NCBI RefSeq assembly: GCF_963675165.1
Contig: NC_087388.1
Coordinates: forward strand, 4,841,047-4,905,046
Length of the DNA stretch: 64,000 nt
Direction of reading: 5' to 3'
From: Halichondria panicea
Lineage: Eukaryota; Porifera; Demospongiae; Suberitida; Halichondriidae
In this document: positions 24,089 to 36,929 of the stretch, in pieces
Layout: each line of letters opens with the position of its first letter
Numbering within the stretch: position 1 is the first letter of the stretch
Made by a program: the position numbers and the translations under genes
The notes under the pieces: generated by a model
Database searches by the model: none
Seen by the model: only the letters and a program-made list of their open reading frames with translations
What the model was told of the DNA's origin: nothing

Positions 24089-25177
24089 TAGCCTCGACTC
24101 CAAGTGGGGGCCTGGTATTACTGTTGGCGCGTGGGTGGACAATTAATTTTTATTTACCGTATTTTATCTCATTGAACGTTAAAACAGTATTTTATCTTAT
24201 TGTGATAAAGAACAGAAAAAAGAAAAAGGAGAGGCTACCTCTCTGTATATACTGTAGACAGAGACAGCTAAGTAAAACATCAGCTCTGTAGATTTATTCA
24301 TTAACTTGAGGCTCGGATCGGATACACACTCAGGCGACAAGTTAATCTCATAAGAAATTAGTTAAACCTGTGGGTAAAAAATAAATGTGGATAAGTACAG
24401 TGGCTGTGACGTAACATAATGTGAGGACTACTTATTGATTTACACAATAGATTTACCATTGAAAGCACTATCCATTAATACACACTCAAGCAACAAGTCC
24501 GGATACACACTCAAGCAACAAGTCCCTCGGATTGTAAACACATTCAGGCCACAAAGTTCTCGGATCAGATACCACGTACTTACTCTGTGACCAATGTTTG
24601 GCAAATGTCACAACAATACTTCCTTCCAGAGAGAATGGCACTGAACGTCGAACAGACACACTAACACTTTGAAGATGGCTTCACTCAGAGAAACAAGAGG
24701 AGAAATCACCATCACAACACTTCTTTCATCACAACACTTCTTTCAGAGAGAGGTGCACTGGTCCTGTCAAGCTTCACATCAATCAAGAAAGGGAGTGTCT
24801 GGAAAGCAGATGGACTTAATTGCTCTGGGACTTTCCATAGCCGGTCGGTACGGTACCCACATAAACACCAGCGTACAGACACTTCAACGCCTCCAGCTGC
24901 TTGTCTTTCAAGACTAGACCTGGTTTTCCAACACAGGATAACGTGTACACGAGAGCAGAAGAGAAGCTAGCAGCCATTACACAACTTGGACTAGATTTCT
25001 TTTTTCAATGACATCATTATAAATGAAACGGATATCAATGTTTTACAACTAAATGCGGAATAAGAATACTGATAAATATACTACAATTTACGATTACCAA
25101 GATTCTTGGTAATTCTGGCGCATGCGTAAACAGTGTATACCAGGCCGCCTTTCTCAGTGGCCTGGAATCGAGGCTAT
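24089..25177. mobile_element. Mutator-like non-autonomous element, 1.09 kb
   Basis: Termini TAGCCTCGACTCCAAG and CCTGGAATCGAGGCTA are inverted repeats. agcgcccatg lies on both sides (24079-24088 and 25178-25187), a duplication of about 10 bp. The insertion interrupts an older MITE (family A'), whose two halves continue on either side. No transposase was recognised inside. Near the right end a nested GGCCGCC-TTCTCAGTGG stretch resembles the middle of the 35-54 bp hairpins. Confidence 0.8.
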
Positions 25178-25499
25178 AGCGCCCATGCTGCAGAACAAAT
25201 TTCCGCTGTTGTAATATATTATGTAAGAAACAATACAAGCTTGTATCATTACCGGTGCGTCAGAGTTTCTGCCAAATTAAATTGTTGCGTTAACTGCATT
25301 GCCCTCAAAAAATTAATGCTTTGCAAGATAATATCCCGCTATACAATGCGACGAAAACTAACAGCTTCATAGGCTTCTAGCCACAATCTCATAATTATAT
25401 TAGTTTGGGCAGCCAGTATACGGAATAGCAAGTGGCCGCATTTATGGCGATTTCTGTGCAGTAAATTTAATATGCATTCAGTTTAAACAAGCATAGCGA

Positions 25500-25935
25500 G
25501 TAACAAGACATTCATAAATGAAGATAACAATACTGGATTGCCTGGAGTCTCCCTTACCTCACCTATCTCTTTCACAGCAAGTTCTTATTGCGAGGCAATG
25601 GATGAAGAAGTGGAAACAACTCCTAACTCATCTGTAGTTGTTCAGACAATGTTGTTAAGTCCCAGGTCACTGATGATGAGCATCACAGTACCGTCGAGCA
25701 GCTCAGATTCTGGTAAACGGTTGTTGGATGGTGCATATACGCTTGATTTTCATGGCATAGCTGATATAAAGATAAAACCAAAAGTTGCTGACATAGCATT
25801 TAGTCTAAAGCTCACTCGCAGAAGAGGATTTCGCACGTTACAATGCTTTTGTTTCCTAAAAGGGCTGACAAATTCTGGACAATTCTTAGATCATTGGTGA
25901 GCTTGTTGTTCTCTTTGTAGGCCTCGGGTTATATA
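25500..25935 (+). pseudogene. Amino-terminal fragment of the membrane protein family (member 4)
   Basis: Begins where the family start codon would be, but reads agcatagcgagtaacaag instead of atggcg. It then follows the hydrophilic amino-terminal region (PGVSLTSPISFTASSYCEAM, later LLDGAYTLDFHG) with small deletions and stops around the first helix near 25920, where the match is lost. A truncated relic at the end of the array. It is useful as an uninterrupted reference for the MITE insertion point upstream of 17995. Confidence 0.8.
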
Positions 25936-27078
25936 AGTCAGGGTATGTGTGTATAAGTCAATGAACTTATGCATAAGTGGATAATAATTTATTTGTATTT
26001 TGACACACAAACGGTACCCATAGGCAATGCAATAAAATATGGCACAATTATTATAATTATGTATACCGTATTACTAGAATGTTTTGCGAGCATCAAACAT
26101 TTTCGAGGGTTGATCAATTCGTTTAAATCTGCAAAACCTAATTAATGATTACTAGTAAATACACATGATCCTTTTCCAGAACGTAATAGATCTAGTTAGA
26201 TCGCAAAGGGAAAATTTAATCTGCTGATTTGGCTCATTCGCAAAGGTTTTTCACCAGCAAAATATTCTTGAATGAGCAAAAAGCAGAAATTCTAACTTAA
26301 AAATAAATTGAACTAGAATATTGTACAGAGCCAACATGAAACCCTGTGCAGAATGTCCAGGAGATGGCTGTACTTGGAGCAAATGATTAGCAATAAACTT
26401 ACTCACTCACTCACTTACTTATACTTATACTTACGTCTTAGTCAGTCAGACAAAGTGTGGAAATAGTGCAATTTTTAAAATGACAATATTAATTCATTAA
26501 AATGTTCATGGATAATAAAATGAGAGATATAAACAGAGAAAAGGCTAAATAAACTAGTCTATCTGTCCATCCACTTTCTTGATGTGGCCTTTCCCTGCAG
26601 AGATAGAACAGTTTGAACATGAGTCAAAATAAATGAAATGTTGCTAAACACGGGCAAACCCACTGCCAATCCTATATATAAAACCTACTGCTTTTAATAA
26701 TACATTGCATGGCAGAATGTAGCTGTGAGAAAGTCAATCGGCAGCGGAGCCATGCCATAGTAGATGAGTACGAGTACTCCCATTTGTCAACAAGGCGCGG
26801 CTAGCCTTTGTGGCTTCCGTGGCATATAAGGACCCAGTGGCAAACATTGCATGTGCATAGGTTACGATAATACTGCATGTGTATACAATCATGCATGTAT
26901 GATGCTAATAAAGATTAAAGCAGCTGGTTATAATTATATACACACTATATCATAATTATTGTATACAGGGAACAACAATTCAATCTTTAACCTCATGAAC
27001 TAAAGGCTATAATTATAGCAATATTATATTATTGTCTGTTGCAGTAAATTCTTTGTACATGCATTCTGTTTTTGAATG
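25936..27078. other. Intergenic region between the membrane-gene array and the receptor gene
   Basis: No gene is seen. A MITE of family C lies at 26071-26270; the rest is AT-rich with many tataattata palindromes. The receptor gene is transcribed toward this region, so its 3' UTR and polyadenylation signal should lie just left of 27079. Confidence 0.5.
26071..26270. mobile_element. MITE family C, TTACTAGAAT-TTTTG termini
   Basis: It starts ttactagaatgttttgcg and ends in a degraded complement caaaatattctt. The better-preserved relative is at 32748-32915; they share gagggttgatcaa, gcaaaacct and tttttcacca. Confidence 0.65.
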
Positions 27079-30000
27079 CTATAGAGGGTGGCCTGGTGAG
27101 CCTTCTACATAGCGATTAGTGTCTTCAGTGGGTGTGGGTACATTGTCACATTCTGTAGTAAAGGGAATATAAACTAACAACATTTTTTCATACATGCACT
27201 AAGTATAGATAGGCACAATAATAATTATGATATTTGTAGCTATATAGTAGCGTACTAGTTTTTAGCTATATACACTTACTAAGCTGCTCCGCTTCTTGAA
27301 TGGTATTCAGTAACACCATACCAAACTCAGTGTAGCCAGAAATGGATGTCAGTAGCCTCTCCACAATGGCTGACAATTGTGAGAAAGTTGGCCTCTCCTC
27401 TGGATCCTCCCTCCAACACTGAGACATCAGTTCCGAACTGTGTGAGGATAATGGCCGGGGAAATGTGTACAGTCAATTCACTCAATCAAATGACATGCAG
27501 CCCTAGCTCTTCTACCCAGATTTCCAGATGCTTTCAAAGTATATGATGATCCACAGGGGAGGGTCACACATAGGCAATATTGCCTTATACAAAGGTGTGG
27601 CTTGCTTGATAACAAAACTCACTGCATACAATATATATACTGAACTCAGAGTGTATACTCACATCTCGGTGGCACAGGCTGCAGTGAGAGGTCTCTCTAG
27701 TCTCCGCCCTTCTCCCAGCAGCTGGATGAGGGAGTGTGGGTCCACCGCAGGGTAAGGGGTCTCTCCTCCACTGAAGATCTCCCACACAGTCACACCATAC
27801 GACCACTGGGCATATGGACAATTAATAATTCTGGGGATCATTATCATCTATAGAGGCCTATATACCATGTATAATCATACTGACTACTGACTCACCACAT
27901 CAGTTTTCTCTGTGAAGATGGCATCGTTGAGACTCTCCAAGGCCATCCATTTGTAGGGAAGCTTCACATTGGCTCGGTCGTTCTGTCTGAAGTAGCCACT
28001 AGCATAGACGTCCTCAGCCAGACCAAAGTCCCCCACCTTGATACTCCCTCCCGAGTCCAGCCTATAAGAATGTACAAGATGACAATCACACTAAAACAAT
28101 TATGATAATTTATATCTTTCTGTACAACAGTCCGCATGCAGTTTGTCAAGTCAATACATATAATTAGAGTGATGCTGTTACAAGCCTTTGCAATAGTTAT
28201 CTGATAATCATATATAATTATACTTGTAATTATACCCCGTGCGCTTGATAGAGTGTGAAATGGCTGATGAGAAACAAGGAGTTTAAGTATTTTGCTTGTT
28301 TCTCTGCATGCATGTACACACTGCATACAATCGATGGTTCACTCACATACAGTTTCTTGCTGCAAGGTCGCGATGGACAAAATTCTGCTCGGCCAAGTAG
28401 GCCATTCCCAGTGCTATCTGATGGCACATCTTTAGTAGCAGTTTCCTCACTTCCAGAATCTGTAGAAAATGGCAAGAGCTTCCTCACACAATGTTGGTAA
28501 GCTCACTACCATGTCCTATAATGAGACTATCCCCATAACGCTCAAATGAATACTAGCTATTGATCACTTGCTCATTTCTCAAGTATCAGTTTTACAGTTG
28601 TGTAGTGCACCTTGAACGCATGTAAAGTCTATTTGTGTTGAGTTCGACCTTCATAAAGTTGTCATAACTTTGCTATACTTCACTGAAATTCAGGAGTTTT
28701 ATATACGGTAACCATTGGATTCCTTGTTAAAAAGCACTTCTATATATATCTATATGCTGGAGAGCTGGAGAGCTTCAACCACTTAAAAGTTAGTATTTTC
28801 CATGTAGAAGTCCCAAGCATATATACAGTCCACCACATGCAGTCATAAAAAAATAAAGCCATAATTTACCACATAACTTCCGGGGGCCGAACTCAACGCA
28901 AATAGACTTTAGACACTAGTTGATAAGATCTACATGCGAAGTACATGCACATGCATGGGAAGTGGGAAGTACAATGGAAAAGTGCCTTACTATGGGATTT
29001 AGTATACCTGCAACTTACTTAGTATACCTATCTATTGTAGTCAAGCATCGAGGCAAGGTTTGCTCATGCGCACTAGTATCTAAATCCCATAGATACCTCC
29101 GAAACAGTGTCTATTGACTATAGCTATTATACAGAACATGTGTATATTATGTACTAGTAGTATGTACTAGTACAGTATGTTATTAGCACACCTTGATGAT
29201 AGTACATGCAGTGTGATCTACGAACTGTTATGGTCAAGGGAGAAAAATAATGTTAAATTGGGGGAGATCTTAGGGAGCTGGTTAAGCTGTCAAAGAATAA
29301 ATTGGGTAACTAATCCTGACCACGGTAGAGTGTAGTGTGCACCTTTAACCTCCCTCATAACTACACACACTATATAATCAACCCCACCCATCTTTTTGTT
29401 GCATATAAACAATTTAGGTTCATAATAATAACTTAGCTATGCGTACTTTACTTCCATACCTAGATACTGAGATATACTTTAGTTCAACTAGCTATACCCA
29501 CCTGATCAATCTCACAGTCATCGTCCAACTCAAGGCTGCTCCTCTCTCTCTTGAGATATCCAATGAGGCTCCCGTTGGCCATATATGGCATCACCATAGC
29601 AATGCCGGGGCCAGCATCGAGACACACCCCTATCAGGAACATGACGTGAGGATGGTCAAAGTCTTGCATCTTATTCACCTCACACACCATGCTCTGAACA
29701 TCCGACAGCGAAAACAGACCTGTATAATTATAGGGCAGACAATGACATGAAGAACTGAGGTTATAATTGTATATTTGTACCTTTTAGAGTCTTCACGGCC
29801 ACCCCTTGAATAGGTACATTGTTCCAGTCTGTCAGGACGCCCTTGTACACAATGCCAAATTCACCTGTACAGTAGTAGTGACAGCCTATAATTATTTGCA
29901 CATTTTTCTTTTACCTTGTCCTATTGCAGTACTGGAGAGCTTCAATATGGAGGCTGGTATTTTGATTGAGTCTGGGATGGACTCAGCAATCTCATCGAGC

Positions 30001-33000
30001 TCCGATTCTGTGGGTCAGTGAATATTCGGTGCAAGCTATAATATAAAACTAAACTTACTAACAAGTGCAGTATTACCATCCATAGGAAATATGTCCTCCC
30101 GTGTTCTCCTGTAACAATGAATAAGATGATTGAACAGCTATAGAATAGACTATAATTATTACGTATTAGCCACGATTTCCATTATCTGTTCATGCATAGC
30201 AATTGACACGATCTTCTTTCGAGAGTTCAGATAGAAACGAACAAAAATGATCAGCATTACACACACAATCATCACAATAACCCCCAAAACAGTCGGGATG
30301 ATGATCTCCAGTTGAACTGCAGTCACAGGACTTGTGTAGGTCAGTTGCTGGTCCAATACTTGAGAGATGTTGCGCCCAACGTTCACCTGGAGGGACAGTA
30401 ACACAATTTAGCTATTGTATATACAGTTCAATAATCACTTGAATTATGGCTGGGTTTTCCCCTCCTGGGGGATCCAAGGGGGCAGTACAGAATATAACAC
30501 TCCCTCTAACACTTGAATTACTGAGTGTCTTGGTACACTCCTCCCCTCCCACGATCACTCCTATCTCACTGGTTTCCACTGAGTCAAGATTATCACCCTG
30601 GATACACACACGGTAACAGTATAGGGTCAGTGTACTAGCTAATAATACATACCACAATGCGTATGAGCGTCTCTGTGCCACTGGTGACCTCTTGAGAACT
30701 ATTTAGTCTAAAATTAGAGGGATCTGATTGGACGCTGATAGGGAAGCGTGCTTGTGTAATGAGTGGGACATCATCAAACAGTAGGGCATAGTCCAATGGG
30801 GTCAGTGAGGTTGTTGTCAGACTAGGAGTCAAGCATGTGATGGTGGTATTGTCCACAACACTGCAGTTGCTCCTCTGTAGGGGAGGGACAGTGCATCATG
30901 TACAGTATAATATTGTTGAGGAAAGAATCTTGAATGAAAGCACCGTGGGTGCTGATGCCTCGTGGAGGTGCCACAGCTACATAAAGCTATACTAACTACT
31001 AGTTAGCTTTTATACACACATTGATTATAATTATCATTTTGCTGCATGCATGCAGAATCAAGATCATGCACTCAGGGAAACTAAAGGAGTGGGTAATGAT
31101 CGACGATGATTGTTATTAAAACGATCAATGCCAAACGTTCGAGTCTAAAATTAATGGGTGCGGTAAGTCAGCAGAGCCTTGCAGCTTTCTTCTCACTCTT
31201 GCAGCTACCAATAGCTAGCGTTCTAGTGCAGAACTAACTAGTAGCAACACTCAGTGAACAAGTTTTGCTACAGAATCTTCTGAAAAGGCTGCAATGGCAT
31301 TCCAAATAAGCAAAACTTTATTTTGCAAATCCACGAATACAAATCCAAGAAAACATGACTAGAAGCCTATAGAAACTCTCACTTGCACTTCATTGATCCT
31401 TGCTTGAGCAGCTGTAAAAGTCTACACACACAGACACACACACACACAGACACACAAACACACTAGATCTACCGTATACCTCGCCTGCGCATGTACACCG
31501 AGGCATAATAAGCTACAAGTACAAGTAGCTGCAATTAAGAATTTGTAACCATCTAAAATTACTCGCTATAGGGTAGCTTACCAGGGGAGCCAACATTGGC
31601 TGATGGTAGACTTCCAAAACAATCAGTTGTACAACGTCCAAATTCACTCCAGTAAATGTCAGTGTGATGCCTCCACTAGGAATGGTGTTGCTAGGAAACA
31701 CGACAGTCACATTAGGGTTGTTACGATAACTAAAGACCACTCCTGGATTGCTGACTCTGGCAGCATCAATGGACACTACCACCAATGCAGCGGAGGTGAG
31801 GTTTGATGCTGAGGTCCTGCAATGAATCTCTTGAGACTGGATAGACCTGCTGGGAAAAGTTTGAGCCTTGTCAATAGCTACTTAATCATCACTCACGATA
31901 CGTTGCAGACGTAGTTTGACCCACTAATCTCCAGAGAGACTCTAGTGTCCTCCTGATTACCCACGTCCAGTGCAGTCCCTATCACAACTACTGCAGTTCC
32001 CCCATCCATAGATCCAAGGGTTGGAGTCACACTGCTGACAGTAGGTTCCACTGCAGTGAAGGAGCCAACATTTACAATGGCTACTCTAGAGTTAATGGTC
32101 AGAGAGAAGTCTTTGGGCCCTCCAATTGAAAATATGGTAGTCTCACAGACAAACTGGTTCCATGGTATGTAACCAGTGATGAGGGGAGTGCAAGCCACGC
32201 CTCCTAATGTAAGAGTGGAGGTCTGAACGTCGACAAAAGTTCCTCCGAAGTCAGTGCCCATCACAGTGATTGCTGTACCACCCTCAACTGGTCCTGTGGA
32301 GGTCAGGATTATATATAGAGTGACCTGCATGCAGTTTTTTTTTATATCCTCATAATAATAGTGAGTTGTGAGTTAGCATACTAGCATGCTCATAAAACAT
32401 AATACCCAGTTTAAAAGGCTTAGTGATGCAAATATTGAATACACAACATGTTGACAATCACAGTATGTACGTAGAAATGATCTATATGCTCACTGCATTC
32501 TTACCCGACATTGGAGTGAATGAGTTGATGACAGGGGGAGGAGGAGTGTTCTCCTCAGTAATGAAAGTATTGGAGCACTCTTGCATCACCTCACAACTAC
32601 CCCCACACCACCCACATGCGAACTCTGACCCCATTCTGACCGCAACACATTCCGAATATTCACTGGCCATGTCACGACAATCATACAACGTCACTGCATG
32701 TGTATGGGTGCAGAGTGAACTAGTAGATTATCTAGACGACTATAGTGTTACTAGAATGTTTTGATGGATCCGAACTTTGCGAGGGTTGATCAAATCGCTA
32801 CGCAAAACCTATTAGTAAATACACACAATCTTTGCCAGAACGCAATAGTTAGATAGCAAGGATTTTCTGCTAATTTCATTCGCAAAAGTTTTTCACCAAC
32901 AAAATATTCTAGTAATAAGATATCTAGAAGCATATATCCAAACTCTCCAAATAATTGCGGTTGACAGATATAATGGTACCTGAGAATTGTTGCATGGTGT

Positions 33001-36000
33001 TGGTGTTGCTCAGTGTGTGGTTGATGTCATTCCCCGTCCAGGTTACCATAACAACCACAGTGACACTTCTAACACCAGGGGAAAGTGTGAGCTGTAAACG
33101 AAATCGTCAGTATGTACAATTAGTACCAATTATGCTTGCTATTATTTAATAGGGAATGTGTTTACAAGTACCTATGCTTGATCAGGAGCCGCAGCTATAC
33201 TATTTGCTGGATTAGGAGGCTACAACAAGAGAGGCCACTGTTCAAGAGCCACGTTTATTAACTCCAGATAATTTAGTTTGTCATCAAAAGTTGTTTTCAC
33301 CTGCATAAACTTGAACTCTGTCATGAGAAAGTTTTTATGAAGCACTGACAAGCTGCTACTTGAAGCTACGTACATGTACATAGCTTACGTAGCTAGCTGC
33401 TAGTATTATTTTTTTTGGCTGCCACGTGCAGAAATCCTACAGTCAAAGTTCACTGAGGCTACTATTTGAGAGCGGCTATATACTAAAACATTTTACTAGC
33501 AAGGGAGGCTACTATTTGAGTGCGGCCTTTATACAAGAGCGGCCTCTGATCGAGCATATACGGTACTTGCTGTGTGCATTATTCTACGTATATATACGAG
33601 GAATACTGACTGTGTCTGCTAACTCAGTGTTACGGATATTGCAATGCAACAAAAACAACTATAATTATATATAGCCATGCTCTTCTAGTTTGATGCCAGA
33701 AGCATTCATCAGCCCCATAATTATTGTGTGACTTCTATAATTGTATACTCTTGCTCTAATTTTGTTTCAACTTAATTGAAAATGGACATTTATTTCGTAC
33801 GCATTATGCAAACTCACTGTCCTATTCTATACACTGTAAATTTTGGAGCGAAGCAAAACATGCCGAGGCGCATTAGCACATGTACAGCGGAACTTGCAAC
33901 ATTTAATTATGTGCAAGTATTTATTGTGACAAACAGTACAAGCGATCCTCTTCATTCCACTGGATAATTCAATCAGTGTATAGCCGCATGAAGAATACTG
34001 ACTCTGTCTGTGTCTGTCCTAGCTAACTGTTACGAATATTGCAATGCCTAAGCTTCTAGCCATGTTCTCTTAGTTTTATGCAAGAAAGATGCAGCAGTCA
34101 TTGTGAGACTTGAGCTCCTCTTCCATAACACTGTATTACTTTACTAATTATTTCAATGACAAAAATAATTTCGTACACATTATACAGTCCTAGTTATTCT
34201 ACATACTCTATAAAATTCTGGAGCGAAGCAAAATGCCGAGGCGCATTAGCACATGTACAGCGGAACTTGCAACATTCATGTGCATGTTAATCAGGCACGT
34301 AATTGTGTTCAAGTATCTATTGTGACAAACAGTACAAGCGATCCTCTTCATTCCATTGGATAATTCAATCACATAAGCCAACTATCACAAAAATAGTAAA
34401 ATACTCACTTGCCCACTACTCACTGTACACAAGATGGAGCTCTCGTTCTCATACTGAGCTGTCAGACTAACTCCATTCATAAGACAATAGTACTCAAAGC
34501 CATCAGTCTAATGGAGAGGGAAACTATGGAATAATCAGATACTTGTGTCATGTGACTCACGGCGGGTATGAGGTTCCTGGTGGTCAGTCGAAAGTCCTGG
34601 GCCACCCTTACTGGTTGAGTGTACCCACCAGAGGGGGATGTGTCCAACAGGGGGCACACAGTAGTGAAGTTGTTGCCTCCAGACACCTGTACAGAGGATG
34701 TATAGAGTCACAGATCACATGACCTCACCTGTAGGAAGTGAGATACATTCTTGCAAGAAGCTGATGTTCCTCTGCACTGCTTGTTGAGGTTACACCATCC
34801 ACACAGACTATTCAGCCCAAGGCAATCCTTACAGCTGCATGTACACAATGGGTTATAATTATCATAAAGACATAATTATTGTATTCTCTCTATATAGACA
34901 ATGTTTTTGATTTGAGAACATAACTTTTATAGTCTGGCAAACATAACTATTTTTGACTAGCCTTGTCCCCAGGCTGAGTTAAAGCTGGAACCTATCTACC
35001 TGGACATAATTTTAGATGGCATACTTTCTTTGTCATTTCTCTAGCTGTATTTTCAGTGAAGTATACACGTTACAATGTTACTACTACGCAAATTACTATC
35101 GCTATAGACACACCCAGATACAATCTATCCCAGGCCTATTTGTTCGCCCATCCGATATAAAAGGACTAGCTACTCACATAAAATGATTTGTGAAAGTTGT
35201 ATTTATCTAGAAAACTAAACTTGTCCTGAATGATATATACCTTTCTACTTCTGAGCACTTGGAGCCCACAGTAGCAGCAGTAAAACAGCTGGCATTGTCC
35301 TGTGACCATCTAATGGAGAGATGAGTTTTCTGACACTGTGAACGACGAGAGCACTTGTTCTCCACTATACACCACCCACACAGTGGGCAGGGGTCATTGG
35401 TACAACTGGTACAGTTTATATGCTGGGAACACTGCTCTATGAATACTTGGAACACCTTCAGAGGGGGGAGTCCGGGGTTGATATAGGGTATAGAACATAC
35501 AAGCATTAACTCACAGAGTTTTGAGTGGTTGCTGTGATGTAGTTCAGTCCCTCTTTCCATGACAAATGATACACACCAGGTGTCACTGGAAGATTGTAGA
35601 AATAACTATTAGCATCCAGGATAGATGTACCACTGACATCATACTGTGAAAAAACAATGCCATTATTTACATGCACACTAACTGACTCAACCATCCAGCA
35701 CTTACTCCTAGTATTCTATTATCATTGTACATTGCAACAAACACAAAGGAAAACTGCTCCAGCTTCACAGCTACTGAAGCAACGGGCACAAGACTGTTTC
35801 CGAAGTAGATACGAAGTGGTGCTATTAGGTCAATGTCATCATTTGGAAGGATAAGGCCAACTGGACTGGTTGTGTCACATCTGTCCATAGTTATCTGGAA
35901 AATGAAATGTATATTATATATTATGACTGTGCATGTGAATTACTATAATAATATAACGCCAGTATATGGCATTCAAACCTGAGGCTGAGGCAGAGTATCG

Positions 36001-36929
36001 CAGCTTTCTGAGGAACCTGTTTTCCATGCTAAACCTATTTCTTCTCCAACAGTCCGTGACACAATACAAGAGTCATATTTAGCATCCATAGCTTCATTGA
36101 CAGCAGTGATATTGACTACACAAATAGAGTTAGTACCCACGCAAAGATTTATAACAGCAATGGGTCCAGATATCCCACTGAAATCCTCCACTAATGACAC
36201 TGCACACACAACAGTATTTTCAGCGATCGACTGAAAGCCACAATTAATTTGAAGTTCATACAAAGCGGTCACTCCACAGGTACTTAGGCCTCCACAATCA
36301 GGCAGGTTGCAAACACGTAACAGTCTTATAGCTCGTGCACTAACAGGATGATAGTCGACGACAACATAATAGGCAAATCCACTACTCACAAAACCACCAT
36401 ATGAATAGAATTGTCGTCCAAAGGGAATCTTAAATACCAGTTCATTACGCATATCTGATGGATTGTTTTCAGAAGATCTACTGAACTCCTCTCCAAATTG
36501 TTGCAGTACCATTCCCTGACCTATACCAGTTCCAGTTATTGCTCCAGTGTAGAAACTGTCTCCTGACGTAAATATAGCTACTCCAAATCTAATATCTCCC
36601 CGAATAGCATTACTGACTCTCCTGATAGGACCAGCACTGAGGTTGCTTGCATTGTACACAGAGCAAGAGAGATCATCTAAACACACTACCAACATCCCAG
36701 TAGAGCTCAGGGCCAGTGCTTTGCTAGCAATGATAGTAGCTCCTAGATCAACTGTCTCCTCTTGTATTAGCTGTGCATTCAGTCTATACAGGTAGTTGTC
36801 TGCAGCAATGAATGTTCTCCCAGTGGAGTCAACTTGCAGTCCTGGGTAAAATCCGGAACTAAAAAAGGAGAAAGTTTGAGAATGAACTGCTCTTTGCAAC
36901 AGAAGCAAAAATAAGAGTGACAGTAACAT
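27079..36929 (-). CDS. Met-like receptor tyrosine kinase (Sema-PSI-IPT-TM-kinase), 23 exons
   Basis: Single-pass receptor kinase. Exons high to low: 36929-35979, 35894-35706, 35643-35515, 35455-35241, 34834-34729, 34686-34561, 34507-34409, 33091-32980, 32693-32505, 32293-31897, 31846-31582, 30874-30653, 30597-30439, 30386-30163, 30108-30077, 30007-29915, 29864-29781, 29719-29502, 28459-28347, 28061-27896, 27805-27663, 27437-27280, 27152-27079. They sum to 4464 bases, in frame, 1487 residues; all introns GT-AG. Order: signal peptide ([17 protein letters not shown]), Sema propeller, cysteine-rich PSI modules ([37 protein letters not shown]), IPT/TIG folds ([13 protein letters not shown]), one membrane helix ([20 protein letters not shown]), kinase. 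Kinase motifs: [45 protein letters not shown]. The domain order and the GRRLERP and CW motifs favour the Met/Ron family. The tail after the kinase is short, with one tyrosine (RYVEG). Ligand unknown. Confidence 0.95.
28625..28909. mobile_element. MITE, 285 bp, AAGTCTATTTG termini, in a receptor intron
   Basis: aagtctatttgtgttgagtt on the left and its near-complement aactcaacgcaaatagactt on the right, with TA at 28623-28624 and 28910-28911. It lies in the receptor intron between exons 29719-29502 and 28459-28347. No coding capacity. Confidence 0.8.
30940..31510 (-). repeat. Dispersed repeat R1, full copy in a receptor intron
   Basis: Runs from gaaagcaccgtgggtgctga to the accgaggcataata end and matches 58516-59070 in the opposite orientation through most of its length (shared blocks: agcagagcc, gttctagtgcagaac, agtgaacaagttttgctac, ccatag-style linkers, an AC-rich tract near 31425-31460). 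Both ends carry a gcctcgg word, suggesting terminal inverted repeats. Confidence 0.75.
32748..32915. mobile_element. MITE family C, 168 bp, in a receptor intron
   Basis: ttactagaatgttttg at the left and caaaatattctagtaa at the right are inverted. It lies between receptor exons 33091-32980 and 32693-32505. Confidence 0.75.
33598..34375. repeat. Tandem duplication, unit about 390 bp, in a receptor intron
   Basis: Two units (about 33598-33976 and 33987-34375) share aatactgactctgtct, gaatattgcaatgc, tttcgtac-cattat, gagcgaagcaaaa, ccgaggcgcattagcacatg and acaagcgatcctcttcattc in order. The end of the unit also occurs at 42955-43120 beside the receptor pseudogene, where it is itself repeated twice. 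Confidence 0.75.

Noticed and set aside
24669-24917. 82-codon open frame inside the 1.09 kb Mutator-like element as a transposase
   Set aside because: Too short, without zinc-finger or MULE transposase motifs.
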